DNA of 64,000 nt from Micromonospora sp. PLK6-60 (GCF_019890675.1 NZ_JAIOAA010000007.1:62001-126000), one strand, 5' to 3'; counted from the first letter of the stretch, positions 8,871 to 17,434 are shown. The notes: a model not told the origin generated them from the sequence alone. Translations and numbers: made by a program.

Positions 8871-9292
8871 GCGCCGTCGCGAACCCGGCCACCGTCGCCG
8901 AGTGCCTGCGCATGGGCGCGGGCTTCTCGCAGGGCGACCGGGCCTGGATCGTCGAGCAGTTCGCCACCCTCGACGCCCGCCTGGCCAGCTTCCACGCCGA
9001 CTCCACCGAGCTGGAGTTGTCGGTCAAGGATCGGGAGGCGCGCGGCCAGAAGGTCACCCTGGAGTGCTGGATCGCCGGGCGGCAGAAGATCGTCACCACC
9101 TCGACGGAGGAGGACCTGAAGGCCGCCCTGCACGACTGTCGCGACGACCTGCGGCGGCGGCTCAACGACTCCAAGACCCGGCAGGAGCCGCGCAACAACA
9201 AGCACATCCGGGAGATGGCCCAGCCCGTTCCCGCCCAGCCGACCGTCGACGGTGACGCCGACCCGGTGCGGTCGGACGCGGAGACCGCCTGA
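8867..9292 (+). CDS. HPF/RaiA-like ribosome-associated protein
   Basis: 141 residues. The middle (about 20-105) follows the hibernation-promoting-factor fold pattern: a long helix with LDARLASF, a strand of charged residues, an ECWIAGRQKIVTTSTEEDLKAALHD strand-turn-helix, and a helix ending in DDLRRRLNDSK. Such proteins bind the 30S subunit and stall ribosomes in slow growth. The protein is shorter than long-form HPF and has no dimerisation domain. Start chosen at 8867 with GAGG eight bases upstream. Family assignment is by pattern only and moderate. Confidence 0.6.
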   Translation: MSAVANPATVAECLRMGAGFSQGDRAWIVEQFATLDARLASFHADSTELELSVKDREARGQKVTLECWIAGRQKIVTTSTEEDLKAALHDCRDDLRRRLNDSKTRQEPRNNKHIREMAQPVPAQPTVDGDADPVRSDAETA

Positions 9293-9392
9293 GCCGTACC
9301 CGCCGCCCCGCCCGCGTCACCTCGACCGGGCGGGGGCGGCGGTTCCGCACCGGGGCTACCGCTGGGTAGCATCCGGGCGTACCGTCGCGTTC

Positions 9393-10432
9393 GTGGAACC
9401 GGACGTGCTGGGGCCGCCGTACGAGCGGCACACGATCGACCTGGGCACCGACGACGAGGGCGCGGTCGTCGCGACCCTGGTCCGGCGGCGGGCGGACCGC
9501 CCGACCGGGCGGGCCGTGCTCTACGTGCACGGGTTCGTCGACTACTTCTTCCAGACCCACGTGGCCGACTTCTTCGCCGAGCGCGGCTGGGACTTCTACG
9601 CCCTCGACCTGCGCAAGTACGGTCGCAGCCTGCTGCCGCACCAGACCCCGAACTTCTGCCGGGACGTCGACGACTACTTCCCCGAGCTGGACGCGGCGGC
9701 ACAGATCATCCGCGAGCAGGACGGGCACGACACCCTGCTCGGGATGGGCCACTCCACCGGCGGCCTGATCATCTCGCTCTGGGCGCACGCCCGCCGCGAC
9801 GCCGCCGTGGTCGACGGGCTGGTGCTCAACAGCCCGTTCTTCGACCTCAACGCACCCTGGCTGGTCCGCCGCCCCCTCGCGCGGCCGCCGTCTCCACGCT
9901 GGGCCGCCGGGCGCCGCAGCGGGTGATCCCCTTCGGCCTGGGCACCGTGTACGGCGAGAGCCTGCACGCCGACCACCGTGGCGAGTGGCGCTACGACCTG
10001 GCCTGGAAGCCGCTGGCCGGATTCCCGGTACGGGCCGGCTGGCTGAACGCCATCCGCACCGGCCAGCGCCGGCTCCGGGCCGGTCTGGAGATCCCGGTGC
10101 CGGTGCTGGTGGCCTGCTCCACCCGCACCTTCCGGGGCACCAAGTGGCACGAGTCGGCCACCCTGGCCGACGCCGTGCTGGACGTCAACCACATGGTCCG
10201 CTGGGCGCCCCGGCTCGGCCGGCACGTCACCCTGGCCCGCTTCGACGGCGGCCTGCACGATTTGACGCTCTCCGGCCCCGCCGTGCGGGAGCGGGTCTTC
10301 ACCGAGGTCGGCCGCTGGGCGGAGGCGTTCCTCGGGGCCGGCCCCACCGCCCCGGCCGACGGCGCCCGACCACCGGCCACCCGTCGACCGGCCGACGGAC
10401 CGTCGCCGACGGACGCCGCCGTGCAGAGCTGA
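9393..10432 (+). pseudogene. alpha/beta hydrolase interrupted by a frameshift
   Basis: Serine alpha/beta hydrolase (lysophospholipase/S33-like) of about 345 residues if intact. The 5' part, from GTG 9393, has YVHGFVDYFF and the nucleophile elbow GMGHSTGG; its frame ends at 9926. The 3' part, in another frame up to 10432, has the rest of the fold including the likely catalytic His in RFDGGLHDLTL. At about 9879-9881 reading CTC-GCx-GCG-GCC restores a continuous protein, so a single base appears to be missing in a GC run. This is either a true frameshift or a sequencing error. Confidence 0.8.
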
Positions 10433-10453
10433 CCGAGGGGCTGGAGGGCGGGG

Positions 10454-10963
10454 TCAGCCGTCGTGCGGGTCGACCAGTGCCATCAGCCGGCGGGCTGGCT
10501 CCCCGGTCAGGTCCAGTTCGCCGACGATCTGGTCGCCGCTGCGCTCGCCGGTGCGCCGGAAGCCGAGCCCGAGATAGAACCCCTCCGGGCCGTCCGGGCC
10601 CTCCTCCCAGGTGGTGAAGACGCGGGTCTCCCCCCGCCGGCGCGCCTCGGCGCAGACCACGCCCACCGCGTACCGGCCGTGGCCCCGGCCCTGCCGGTCC
10701 GCGGCGACGTTCAGCCGCCACAGCCCGGAGCGCAGGTCCGCCGGGTCGTCCGGCCGCCACGGAATCCGGAAGAACCCCATCAGGAAGGCCACCGGCTGGT
10801 CGCCGTCGAGGACCAGCCGCGGCCAAGCGATCTCCCCCCAGGCGTACGCCTCGGCGAGCGAGTGGGCCACCGGCTCGACCAGGTGTTCCTGGTCGGGGCG
10901 GACCTTCAGCGCGCAGGCGGCCTCGACGTTGTCCGGGGTGATCTGTTCCAGTCGCGGCGGCAT
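10454..10963 (-). CDS. GNAT family N-acetyltransferase
   Basis: 169-residue acetyl-CoA-dependent N-acetyltransferase. The acetyl-CoA binding segment RQGRGHGRYAVGVV and the closing GFYLGLGFRRTGE strand are visible. Its N-terminal EQITPDNVEAACALKV and WGEIAWPRLV segments resemble the SpeG/diamine-type branch, but the substrate is unknown. The start at 10963 is where homology begins; an open frame continues upstream without GNAT features. It converges on the hydrolase pseudogene with a 21-bp gap. Confidence 0.82.
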   Translation of the reverse strand: MPPRLEQITPDNVEAACALKVRPDQEHLVEPVAHSLAEAYAWGEIAWPRLVLDGDQPVAFLMGFFRIPWRPDDPADLRSGLWRLNVAADRQGRGHGRYAVGVVCAEARRRGETRVFTTWEEGPDGPEGFYLGLGFRRTGERSGDQIVGELDLTGEPARRLMALVDPHDG

Positions 10964-11025
10964 GGCGGCGACCCTACCGAGCGGGCCGGCGCGGCGGCAC
11001 GGCCTTTCCGGCGACCGCTCCCGGG

Positions 11026-11712
11026 TCAGGCCGCCGGTCCGGGCAGCTCGGCGACGGCGGCGCGGATCCGGTCGAAGGTGGCCACCGGGTGCCGCCCGCC
11101 GTCGGCCGGCAGGACCAGGCCGAGGCAGTGCACGCCCAGGTCCCCGTCGACGTTCGTGTCGACGGCGAAGACGGGCGCACCGACGTACCCGTCGGGCAGC
11201 GCGGTGTCGACAAGCACCCGGTCGCCGTCCCGGAGCACCCGCTCGACCGCGACCTCCAGCGGGCGGGCGGCGTCGGCGCGTACCCCCTGGGCCAGCACGA
11301 AGGCGGAGGCCGGCTGCGCGCCGACCGCGGCGACCACCGCGGGCCCGGCCGCCAACCCGTCGGTGACCGGCTGGGTCCGCCACCGCCAGCCCCGCGCGCG
11401 GGCCTGCTCGTGCAGGCCGGCCATCGGCAGCACCGCGACGCCCAGCTCCGGGCGCCGGGCCCAGTCGCCGGCCGGCAGCGTCAGGGTGTCGGGCGCCACC
11501 CCGGGCGGCTCGGTGACGCTGGGCCGCAACCCCAGCTCGGCGGCCGGACCGCCGGTCAGAACGTCGGCGGTGAGCAGGTAGTCGGCCCCGGTCGCGGCGG
11601 CGAAGAGGAAAGCGGTGCCGGCCTCGGGGCCGCGCAGCGGCAGCAGCGACCGGCCCACGATCTGGCACAGCTCGTAGGCGACGTCGTTCTCGATCTCCGG
11701 GTCCAGCAGCAC
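11026..11712 (-). CDS. hypothetical protein, unrecognised family
   Basis: 228 residues from a GTG start. I do not recognise a family. It starts with an acidic helical segment (DPEIENDVAYELCQIVG), followed by Ala/Gly/Val-rich beta-like stretches and the pattern LPDGYVGAPVFAVD near the C-terminus, faintly like the Gly-x-Pro-x-Phe region of trypsin-like folds, but no catalytic triad is evident. Same strand as the acetyltransferase, 62 bp upstream of it. Codon use matches neighbours, so it is probably a real core gene. Confidence 0.6.
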   Translation of the reverse strand: MLLDPEIENDVAYELCQIVGRSLLPLRGPEAGTAFLFAAATGADYLLTADVLTGGPAAELGLRPSVTEPPGVAPDTLTLPAGDWARRPELGVAVLPMAGLHEQARARGWRWRTQPVTDGLAAGPAVVAAVGAQPASAFVLAQGVRADAARPLEVAVERVLRDGDRVLVDTALPDGYVGAPVFAVDTNVDGDLGVHCLGLVLPADGGRHPVATFDRIRAAVAELPGPAA

Positions 11713-11864
11713 GGCATCGAGGGTACGGAGCCGGGGCGGTCCCGGTGGGCAGACCCGGCCAGCCGGGCTGGGATCCGCGTGTCGGTGATCGGTGATGGAC
11801 CACCCGTTACCCCCCGGACCGGGCGGTCGGCGGTACCCTCTTGGCGCGACGATGCGTCGCGTGC

Positions 11865-11937
11865 GCGCCCGTAGCTCAGCGGATAGAGCAGGGGACTTCT
11901 AATCCCAAGGCCGCAGGTTCGAATCCTGCCGGGCGCA
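11865..11937 (+). tRNA. tRNA-Arg (anticodon TCT)
   Basis: 73-nt cloverleaf: acceptor GCGCCCG pairs with CGGGCGC, D-arm GCTC/GAGC, anticodon loop CTTCTAA giving TCT for AGA codons, and T-arm GCAGG TTCGAAT CCTGC. CCA is not encoded. The first anticodon-stem pair is a G-A mismatch. Its 3' end is the apparent insertion point of the adjacent island: a tyrosine integrase remnant begins 82 bp downstream. Confidence 0.95.
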
Positions 11938-12019
11938 CCCCTGATCGCCCTGCTCAGGGGCTTGTCGCGCCCGGTCGATTCGATCACCACAGCCCCGTAC
12001 AGCCATTCGTACAGCCAAG

Positions 12020-12610
12020 TCAGCCGAAGAGGTGCTTCGCAGCCTCGTCCACGGCGGCCCGCTCGATGTCCGGCAGGACGTGGGCGTAGGTGTTCATCGT
12101 CAACCCGATCTGGCTGTGCCCAAGCACCTTCATCACCGTCCGAGGTGAGGCACCGGAGACAAGCAGGAACGTGGCGCAGGCGTGCCGCAGGTCATGCAGA
12201 CGAAGCCAGTCGAGGCCGGCCGCAGCCCGGATCTTGTGCCAGGTCCGGTCGATGTGGTCCGGGTCCCTCGGCGTTCCCACCGTGGACGGGAAGACCAGGC
12301 CGTGATCCTGCCACCGCTCCCCCGCCGCCACTCGGTCCGCGGCTTGCTGCCGGCGATGAACCCGGAACAGCGCAAGGGTCTGCGCCGGCACGGGCACAGT
12401 TCTACGGGACCGCTCCGTCTTGGGTGCCACGATCTGCAACCGGCCCTCGGCCCGCTGAACGGTTTGCCGAACGGTCAAGGTGCCGGCGTCGAAGTCGATA
12501 TCCGACCAGGCGAGCCCGAGCAGTTCCCCACGCCGGAGCCCGACCGTAAGGGCGCACACATACAGCGCTTCGAGCCGGTGACCGCGCAGTACGTGGAGCA
12601 GGCGCTTGGC
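12020..12610 (-). pseudogene. 5'-truncated tyrosine recombinase (integrase)
   Basis: C-terminal catalytic domain of a phage/ICE-type tyrosine integrase. The Arg of VGLRRGELLGL, the HxxR box LHDLRHACATF, the His of LGHSQIGLTMN and the catalytic Tyr of NTYAHVLPD are all present in order. The N-terminal arm- and core-binding domains (roughly 180 residues) are missing; homology stops near 12610, where unrelated deaminase sequence begins on the opposite strand. An open frame continues to 12676 but only through that foreign sequence. Lying 82 bp from the tRNA-Arg 3' end, it is a relic of the element that inserted there. Confidence 0.85.
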
Positions 12611-12615
12611 CGGGC

Positions 12616-12903
12616 GGCACCTGCTCGAAGACGGCATCATGTACGCGAGCAGCGAACCATGTCCCATGTGCCTCATGGCCTGCTACTGGGGCGCGCATCC
12701 CACGTCTGATCTTCGGGGCGAGCAGTCACGATGTGGCGACCTACGGCTTCGAAGACCTCCAGTTCTACCGGGAGGCTGCCCAGCCGATCGAGCGCCGGTC
12801 ACTGCGCGAGGAGACCACCGGCGGAGTCCTCCGGGACCAGGCGGTCGAGGTACTACGGAGGAGGGCCGACAAACTTCCCTCACCCGTCGAGCCGAAGTTC
12901 TGA
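12616..12903 (+). pseudogene. truncated, frameshifted nucleoside/guanine deaminase remnant
   Basis: Encodes the zinc motif part of a CDA-fold deaminase: YASSEPCPMCLMAC at about 12642-12683, then after a +1 shift near 12690 (one extra G in TGGGG) the frame continues as LIFGASSHDVATYGF and on to the TGA at 12903. The upstream half with the HAE zinc/catalytic motif is missing. Sequence after the shift reads as normal protein, so the indel is recent or an error; the 5' truncation is real and abuts the integrase remnant. Confidence 0.75.
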
Positions 12904-12949
12904 CATGGGCCGAGGTCGTCCGACAAGAACCGCGACGAGTGGGGGGCGC

Positions 12950-13423
12950 TCAGAAAGTGATGACGCTCCGGCTCAAGTACCACTTGCCGGTACTCACCGA
13001 AATGCGCCCTTGAATCTGCGGGGCAGGGCTCCCCATCGCCTCCAATGCGTCGAGCAGTTTTTGCTTCGGCATACGAAAGGGGCGGCTGTCATGCGCTGGG
13101 ATGACCGTGGGTGCCTCAGGCAGCTGCGAAGGATCGCCGGAAAAGAGCTGGCTCGGATCAACGAAGTAGGCCCATGAAATCTGATTTCCCGACTTCAGGT
13201 CGACAACTCCCCAATAGTCAACCCGCGCCGCTGCGCGCCCCTTGTTGATGACCTTAACTTGTATCGCAGGACCCATGCCTGGAACTCCGACCTCTGAAAG
13301 TTCGACGTTAATTATCGGATCGGCGCGCCTGTTATTGTGCAGAGTCAGCCCTACGCTAGCGATACTGACTGCCAAGGCAATGAGGCTTACTACGAACGAC
13401 GCTGCTGCGGCCATGAGTCTCAT
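12950..13423 (-). CDS. hypothetical membrane-anchored protein
   Basis: About 157 residues from ATG 13423 (an ATG at 13450 is also possible). One N-terminal hydrophobic helix (AAAASFVVSLIALAVSIASV, about residues 4-24) anchors a soluble C-terminal domain of beta-rich character (PAIQVKVINKGRAAARVDYWG) that resembles small extracytoplasmic Ig-like stalks. No family recognised. Base composition is visibly lower in GC than neighbouring core genes, consistent with the accessory region. Confidence 0.6.
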   Translation of the reverse strand: MRLMAAAASFVVSLIALAVSIASVGLTLHNNRRADPIINVELSEVGVPGMGPAIQVKVINKGRAAARVDYWGVVDLKSGNQISWAYFVDPSQLFSGDPSQLPEAPTVIPAHDSRPFRMPKQKLLDALEAMGSPAPQIQGRISVSTGKWYLSRSVITF

Positions 13424-13450
13424 GGTACGAAGCGAGGCGTAGCTCCGCAT

Positions 13451-13849
13451 CGATGCAGGAGCGCCTTGGTGAGCTTTGGTGAGCGTACTGCCGAATCCCG
13501 CTCTATCGGATCAAGGCGGCCCGCAAGCGGGCCCCGCCGGCCGCGCTCGGCATACTGGCGGCGCAAGCGCCGGCATCGGCCGGCGCGCCGGCCGATAAGA
13601 GCCTTTGCCTCCGGCGGGGGCCAGACGGCTCCGAGATGGAGTTGCCGAACGGTACCGGTTCGTGGGCGGTGGGAAGCCATCCCGCCAGCCACCGAGCCAG
13701 GCAGAGCCGAGCGGACCAGGGCCAGGGTGTGTGGGTCGGCGACAGACAGATGACAGGAACTCATTGTCTCAATCTCCGCGAGCCGATGCGCGGCGTCGTG
13801 TGGCTGTAAATAGGTTGTCGTGTCTGTTGGGTGCTGCCAAGGTCCGGGG
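13451..13849. other. 399-bp gap with dispersed repeat copy, no clear gene
   Basis: Holds the first copy of a dispersed repeat (13496-13551). Open frames across it on both strands are compositional and do not resemble proteins, apart from the minus-strand reading of the repeat (RRGPLAGRLDPIERDSA), which recurs at the second copy. Confidence 0.5.
13496..13551. repeat. dispersed repeat A, copy 1
   Basis: About 56 bp nearly identical to 15300-15355: it starts GCCGAATCCCGCTCTATC and continues through GATCAAGGC into the dyad GGCCCGC-AA-GCGGGCC. Only about two substitutions separate the copies. Both are intergenic, in the same orientation, within 2 kb inside the decayed island. Confidence 0.85.
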
Positions 13850-14392
13850 GTGATCATTCGACGCGAACTCGCCCATGACGCAGAGGCGATCCGGGCCGTG
13901 ACTGCGGCCGCATTCCGGGGCCTTGACCACAGCGCCCCACCGGTGGAGCCCGGCGGCGATCCCGGTGAAGCGACGCTTGTGTCGTGGCTTCGCGCTGACG
14001 AGAGTTGGATCCCTGAGCTGTCGTTGGTCGCGATCGAGGACGATGCGGTGGTCGGTCACGTGCTCGCGACCCGCGCCCGCGTCGATGCCGAACCGGCTTT
14101 GGCGCTCGGCCCGGTCAGTGTGCTCCCGCATCGCCAACGGGCCGGGATCGGCTCGGCGATGATGCACGCCGTCCTCGGCGCGGCCGACGCGCTCGGCGAG
14201 CCATTGGTGGCGCTGCTAGGTGACCCGGACTACTACCACCGATTTGGGTTCGTCCCGGCACAGCAGTACGACATCGACCCACCCGATGTGTCGTGGGGGA
14301 AGTATTTTCAGGTTCGCGCACTCACCCACTACAACGGCCAACGCGGCCGATTCCACTACCCTGAACCCTTCGACCCGAAGCGATTCGGCTAA
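13850..14392 (+). CDS. GNAT family N-acetyltransferase (YhbS-like)
   Basis: 180 residues from GTG 13850 (VIIRRELAHD). Acetyl-CoA loop LPHRQRAGIGSAMMHAV near residue 90, preceded by the GPVSVLP strand and followed by LLGDPDYYHRFGFVPA, the signature of the YhbS-like branch of GNAT enzymes. Substrate unknown. A hydrophilic C-terminal tail contains FHYPEPFD. It is alone on the plus strand in the island. Confidence 0.85.
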   Translation: MIIRRELAHDAEAIRAVTAAAFRGLDHSAPPVEPGGDPGEATLVSWLRADESWIPELSLVAIEDDAVVGHVLATRARVDAEPALALGPVSVLPHRQRAGIGSAMMHAVLGAADALGEPLVALLGDPDYYHRFGFVPAQQYDIDPPDVSWGKYFQVRALTHYNGQRGRFHYPEPFDPKRFG

Positions 14393-14415
14393 GTGCGTGC
14401 TCGATAGCTGCAGCT

Positions 14416-14562
14416 GTGCCCAACCTGCAAGCACGCGCCGATCCGCTGTACGGGCCGGCTGCAGCAGCCGGGAAACTCACTTACGTTCGGCGAACGGGGG
14501 GAATCTCGACCACCCAGTTGATTCAGCGGGTGCTCGACGCGGCCGGTTCGCGAGATGAATGA
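14416..14562 (+). pseudogene. C-terminal remnant of a cytidylyltransferase-like enzyme
   Basis: A 48-codon frame whose end reads GKLTYVRRTGGISTTQLIQR. The (R/K)T-G-IST-T-LI-R pattern is the conserved C-terminus of glycerol-phosphate/ethanolamine-phosphate cytidylyltransferases. The nucleotide-binding HxGH half is absent, so this is a fragment, possibly left by the same rearrangements that truncated the deaminase and integrase nearby. Confidence 0.5.
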
Positions 14563-14620
14563 CCGGGTCTGCCGCCACCAGCGCGCTGAGGTGTCGCTGG
14601 CGGGCTCGGAATCCTTGGTG

Positions 14621-15160
14621 TCAGGGGAGCGACGGAGGCCAGCGATGCCTGCGCCAGTCCTGCCAAGTCGCGAATCCTGCTGGCGGGCAATCGACAGGTT
14701 CACTGCCGTCGAGTTCCCCTTGCGTCGGGATGCTGATGATGGCAGCCCACTCGGCGAGTTCCTCGTCGGACATGTGCCACGTCGTGTGCGGCTCTTCGGC
14801 GTGGCGCCGCTCAAGTCGCCTCCGCTGCTCGGGCGGTGGGAGTTCGAAGTAGCGCATCTCCACCGCCGCGCCGAGGTCGGCAGCTGCCTGCCGTAGCGCG
14901 GAGCGCTCGTCTCGACCCCAGAGGCCGAAATCGATAACGACGTTGATGCCGAGCTGGAGAGCGCGCAGCCCGATCTCGATGAGCCGTCCTTCGATCACGT
15001 CCGAGGCCGACGGCGGGTTCGCGAGACCGTACAGGGCCTTCACCCACTCGTCCTTCGTGAGGCGAAGAGCCTTCTCCTCGATTTCCACGCGCCGTGCTTC
15101 CGTGGTTTTCCCGGTGCCTGGCAGTCCTACGGTTAGGAACAGAGTCGGTCGTGTCGTCAT
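14621..15160 (-). CDS. AAA_33-type P-loop kinase
   Basis: 179-residue ATP-binding protein. Walker A GLPGTGKTT is at about residues 12-20 and a second strand NVVIDFGLWGRDER carries the acidic residue; RRRLERRHAEEPHTTWHMSDEEL looks like a lid. Such small zeta-toxin/polynucleotide-kinase-like proteins often phosphorylate nucleotides, RNA ends or antibiotics; the substrate here is not evident. Start at ATG 15160 because GGGGAAACG precedes it and the P-loop strand follows at the usual distance. Confidence 0.75.
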   Translation of the reverse strand: MTTRPTLFLTVGLPGTGKTTEARRVEIEEKALRLTKDEWVKALYGLANPPSASDVIEGRLIEIGLRALQLGINVVIDFGLWGRDERSALRQAAADLGAAVEMRYFELPPPEQRRRLERRHAEEPHTTWHMSDEELAEWAAIISIPTQGELDGSEPVDCPPAGFATWQDWRRHRWPPSLP

Positions 15161-15299
15161 CGTTTCCCCATCCAAGCGGTCGCGCCATCATCGCTGACGT
15201 TCACTCATGCCTCGATCAGCGCGCGTCGGTGTCGCAGATCAGTTGGCGGACGTGTGTCGCACTTCCGTCGACGGAGGACGCGCAGGTAGCGCGCGTAGT

Positions 15300-15355
15300 T
15301 GCCGAATCCCGCTCTATCAGATCAAGGCGGCCCGCAAGCGGGCCGCGCCGGCCCA
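15300..15355. repeat. dispersed repeat A, copy 2
   Basis: Second copy of the element at 13496-13551, in the same orientation, located in the 304-bp gap between the kinase and the 114-residue orphan. The rest of that gap shows no gene. The dyad GGCCCGC-AA-GCGGGCC could form a hairpin. Confidence 0.85.
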
Positions 15356-15464
15356 GCCCCGGCCTGCTGGCGACCTCCGGCCGGCAACGGCCGGGCCGGC
15401 CGGCAACCGCCTGCCCTGTATCCTGCGCTCCTCCTGACAAGAGAGCTGATGGCGTGGAGGAAGC

Positions 15465-15809
15465 GTGGGATACGAGCTGCACATCAGCCGAGCCGAGGAG
15501 TACTACGACAGCGAAGAGCACCCCGTCGCCCTGGACGAGTGGCTGTCCTACGCGGAGAGCAACTCCACGCTCAGGGTAGGTGGATGGCTCGGCTGGGATG
15601 AGGACCGCCAGCCCATCTACGAGTACACCTGCGCCGACGGGAGCGTTGTCTCGTTGACTTGGTTCGAAGGTGCCATCGAGATCAAAGGCCATTTCGACGG
15701 CGACGCCTACCGGGAGTTCGGAGCCCTTGCCGAGGACTTGCGGGGCAACCTCCAAGGCGACGAAGGAGAGCGATACACCTCCGACGGAGTCCTTCCGCCC
15801 ACCCGGTAA
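15465..15809 (+). CDS. orphan acidic protein (114 residues)
   Basis: GTG start with GGAGGAAGC directly upstream. The protein begins MGYELHISRAEEY, is rich in Asp/Glu/Tyr/Trp, and alternates short beta strands (IYEYTCADGSVVSLTWFEGAIEIKG) with a C-terminal helix (REFGALAEDLRGNLQ). Its size, acidity and fold pattern are like many bacterial immunity or Imm-type proteins, but no toxin gene is adjacent. Function unknown. Confidence 0.65.
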   Translation: MGYELHISRAEEYYDSEEHPVALDEWLSYAESNSTLRVGGWLGWDEDRQPIYEYTCADGSVVSLTWFEGAIEIKGHFDGDAYREFGALAEDLRGNLQGDEGERYTSDGVLPPTR

Positions 15810-15953
15810 ACCGTGGGGCTCCGCCCCACACCCCGGCCTTGCCTCGGAGATCCCCGAAGACGGGCGGGGGCGGGCTCTCCTCGCTCAGGCACAACGAGGG
15901 TTACGCGAGAACCCCCGGCCGCGCCGTTCTCAACGAGTGCGCTTGTGACTGGG

Positions 15954-16496
15954 TCAGCCGGCCTGCTCGGGAGGGAAGCCATCAGCGAAGGCAGCCTCGA
16001 CGTCGGCCGCCGGCATGCACTCGTGTTCGTGGACCGGGGTACCCGCAACATGCAGCACCGCATCGGGTCCGTCGTCGGTGACAAAGGTGAAGTCGACGCG
16101 TTGCGGCAGGGTGCGCAGCCCGTGCTGTCCCTCGCTCGGTGTGGGCCGTTCCCACCGGCAGCCAACGGCGGTCAGGGCATCGGCGACCTGTGTGAAGGTC
16201 AGTCGGGCGGGCAGGGCGACGGTCTCGCCCGACCGTGCTCGGCTCGGAAGTTCGACGGTCCCCCGCCAGGTCTGGACCGTCACGGAGGTGATGATCCGGC
16301 AGCGACATACGACGAACTCGACGTCGCCGTAGGAGTACAGGTGCGGCCACCTGCGGCGCTTGCCGATCCGCCCGGTGTCCCACGGCATGCCGTAGCCGGC
16401 GACGACCTCCCGCAGCCGGGCGCCGGGATGAAGAAGACCGACCCGGCCAGTCGAGCCGAACGCTGTCAGGACGTCGAGCGCCTCCACTCCCACACC
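15954..16496 (-). CDS. orphan hypothetical protein
   Basis: About 180 residues if started at a GTG near 16496 (VEALDVLTAFGSTG); the open frame extends to 16598. It shows a pattern of a short helix, then GYGMPWDTGRIGKRRRWPHLYSYG and several strands. It looks like the SMI1/KNR4-like or other small accessory proteins that begin with a glycine-rich target of a 'gd...g.....lYsyGdvEf' type and occur next to polymorphic toxin loci. No confident family. Start uncertain. Confidence 0.5.
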   Translation of the reverse strand, partial: GVGVEALDVLTAFGSTGRVGLLHPGARLREVVAGYGMPWDTGRIGKRRRWPHLYSYGDVEFVVCRCRIITSVTVQTWRGTVELPSRARSGETVALPARLTFTQVADALTAVGCRWERPTPSEGQHGLRTLPQRVDFTFVTDDGPDAVLHVAGTPVHEHECMPAADVEAAFADGFPPEQAG

Positions 16497-16660
16497 CCTC
16501 GCGGTAACGTCTCCCCGACTCAGCGAGCCACCCGACCACCCGGCATGGATCATCTCAGGCGACCGGCGCAGCGACGCCGGGCGCCAACCCAACCGCATAT
16601 TCGCCCGTCGCTCTGCTGTTGGCGGGAACTCGCTGGTGCGAGGGCCGGTACGCCGACAGG

Positions 16661-16912
16661 ATGTCAGTCATGGACGAGGATGTGCCCGCCGACAGCCTGC
16701 AAGTCGGTGACGTTGTCCACCACGTCTACCCGAATGGAAGCAGCCTGCGAGTGCGCTTGACCGCCGTGCAACACCGGATACACGGCATCAAGCTCGTCGG
16801 TCGCAACGAGCACGGCACGCAGTATTCCTTCGGCCTGAAGTACGGGCAGGTGGTCACCAGGCTCGACGAGCTCGTGGACATCGGGCAGCAGCAACACGGC
16901 GGCGCGGCATAG
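16661..16912 (+). CDS. small hypothetical protein
   Basis: 83 residues from ATG 16661 (a second ATG lies at 16670). The pattern LQVGDVVHHVYPNGSSLRVRLTAVQ followed by HGIKLVGRNEHGTQYSFGL suggests a small beta-barrel. No family recognised. A short membrane peptide gene follows after 31 bp. Confidence 0.55.
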   Translation: MSVMDEDVPADSLQVGDVVHHVYPNGSSLRVRLTAVQHRIHGIKLVGRNEHGTQYSFGLKYGQVVTRLDELVDIGQQQHGGAA

Positions 16913-16943
16913 CCTGCTGGAGTCGGTCGTACGGGGAGGCATC

Positions 16944-17054
16944 GTGATCGGAATGCTGGTCGCGTTCGCCGTCGCCGCGGTGCTGGCCACGACCTACGTC
17001 GCCGTCGTGTCGGTAGCGACCGACGTGCCGTCGGCATCTGCGGTCAGCGTCTAG
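16944..17054 (+). CDS. predicted 36-residue membrane peptide
   Basis: GTG at 16944 preceded by GGGGAGGC; frame encodes one hydrophobic helix (MLVAFAVAAVLATTYVAVV) with a short polar tail, ending at TAG 17054. Short and without family evidence, but the ribosome-binding site and clean transmembrane helix support it. Confidence 0.4.
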   Translation: MIGMLVAFAVAAVLATTYVAVVSVATDVPSASAVSV

Positions 17055-17434
17055 GCCGGCAGGGGTTACCGCGTCGAGGAAGCCGCGGCCGCGGTGATCG
17101 CCTCCGCGACGCACTCGTAGTCCTTGAACGCGAAGTCGGGGCTCCCGCGCTGGGGGCGGTAGCCGAAACGCGGTACGCAGATTTGCGTACGCGCGCCTGC
17201 CGCGTAGAGCGGACGCCAACCAGGCCCGTGAGGACAAGACTCGACGGCACCGATCGAACCCGCCACCAAGGAGACCCTGACATGGCCGGCAACGGCTCGC
17301 TGACGACGGCGCGCATCCCACTCCAGCGGCCCCGCAACGCGCCGGTCTGGTGGCCGTCCCGGTCAACGCCGTGCTGGCACTGGTGACGGCGTGCCACCGG
17401 ACCGTTGCGCTGCGCTGATCCGAGGGGAGAGCCC
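17055..17434. other. 380-bp gap with possible gene fragments
   Basis: No intact gene seen. On the minus strand a frame (17066-17269) ends with SPDFAFKDYECVAEAITAAAAS, which looks protein-like, and on the plus strand a frame ending just before 17419 reads LVAVPVNAVLALVTACHRTVALR. Both look like fragments rather than whole genes. Confidence 0.35.

Noticed and set aside
8495..9205. N-terminal extension of the ssb frame
   Set aside because: It lacks protein-like composition, is antisense to the HPF-like gene, and a ribosome site sits at the OB-fold start.
17066..17434. Intact genes in the gap before the 260-residue membrane protein
   Set aside because: Short protein-like stretches occur on both strands but none has a start, ribosome site and complete domain.
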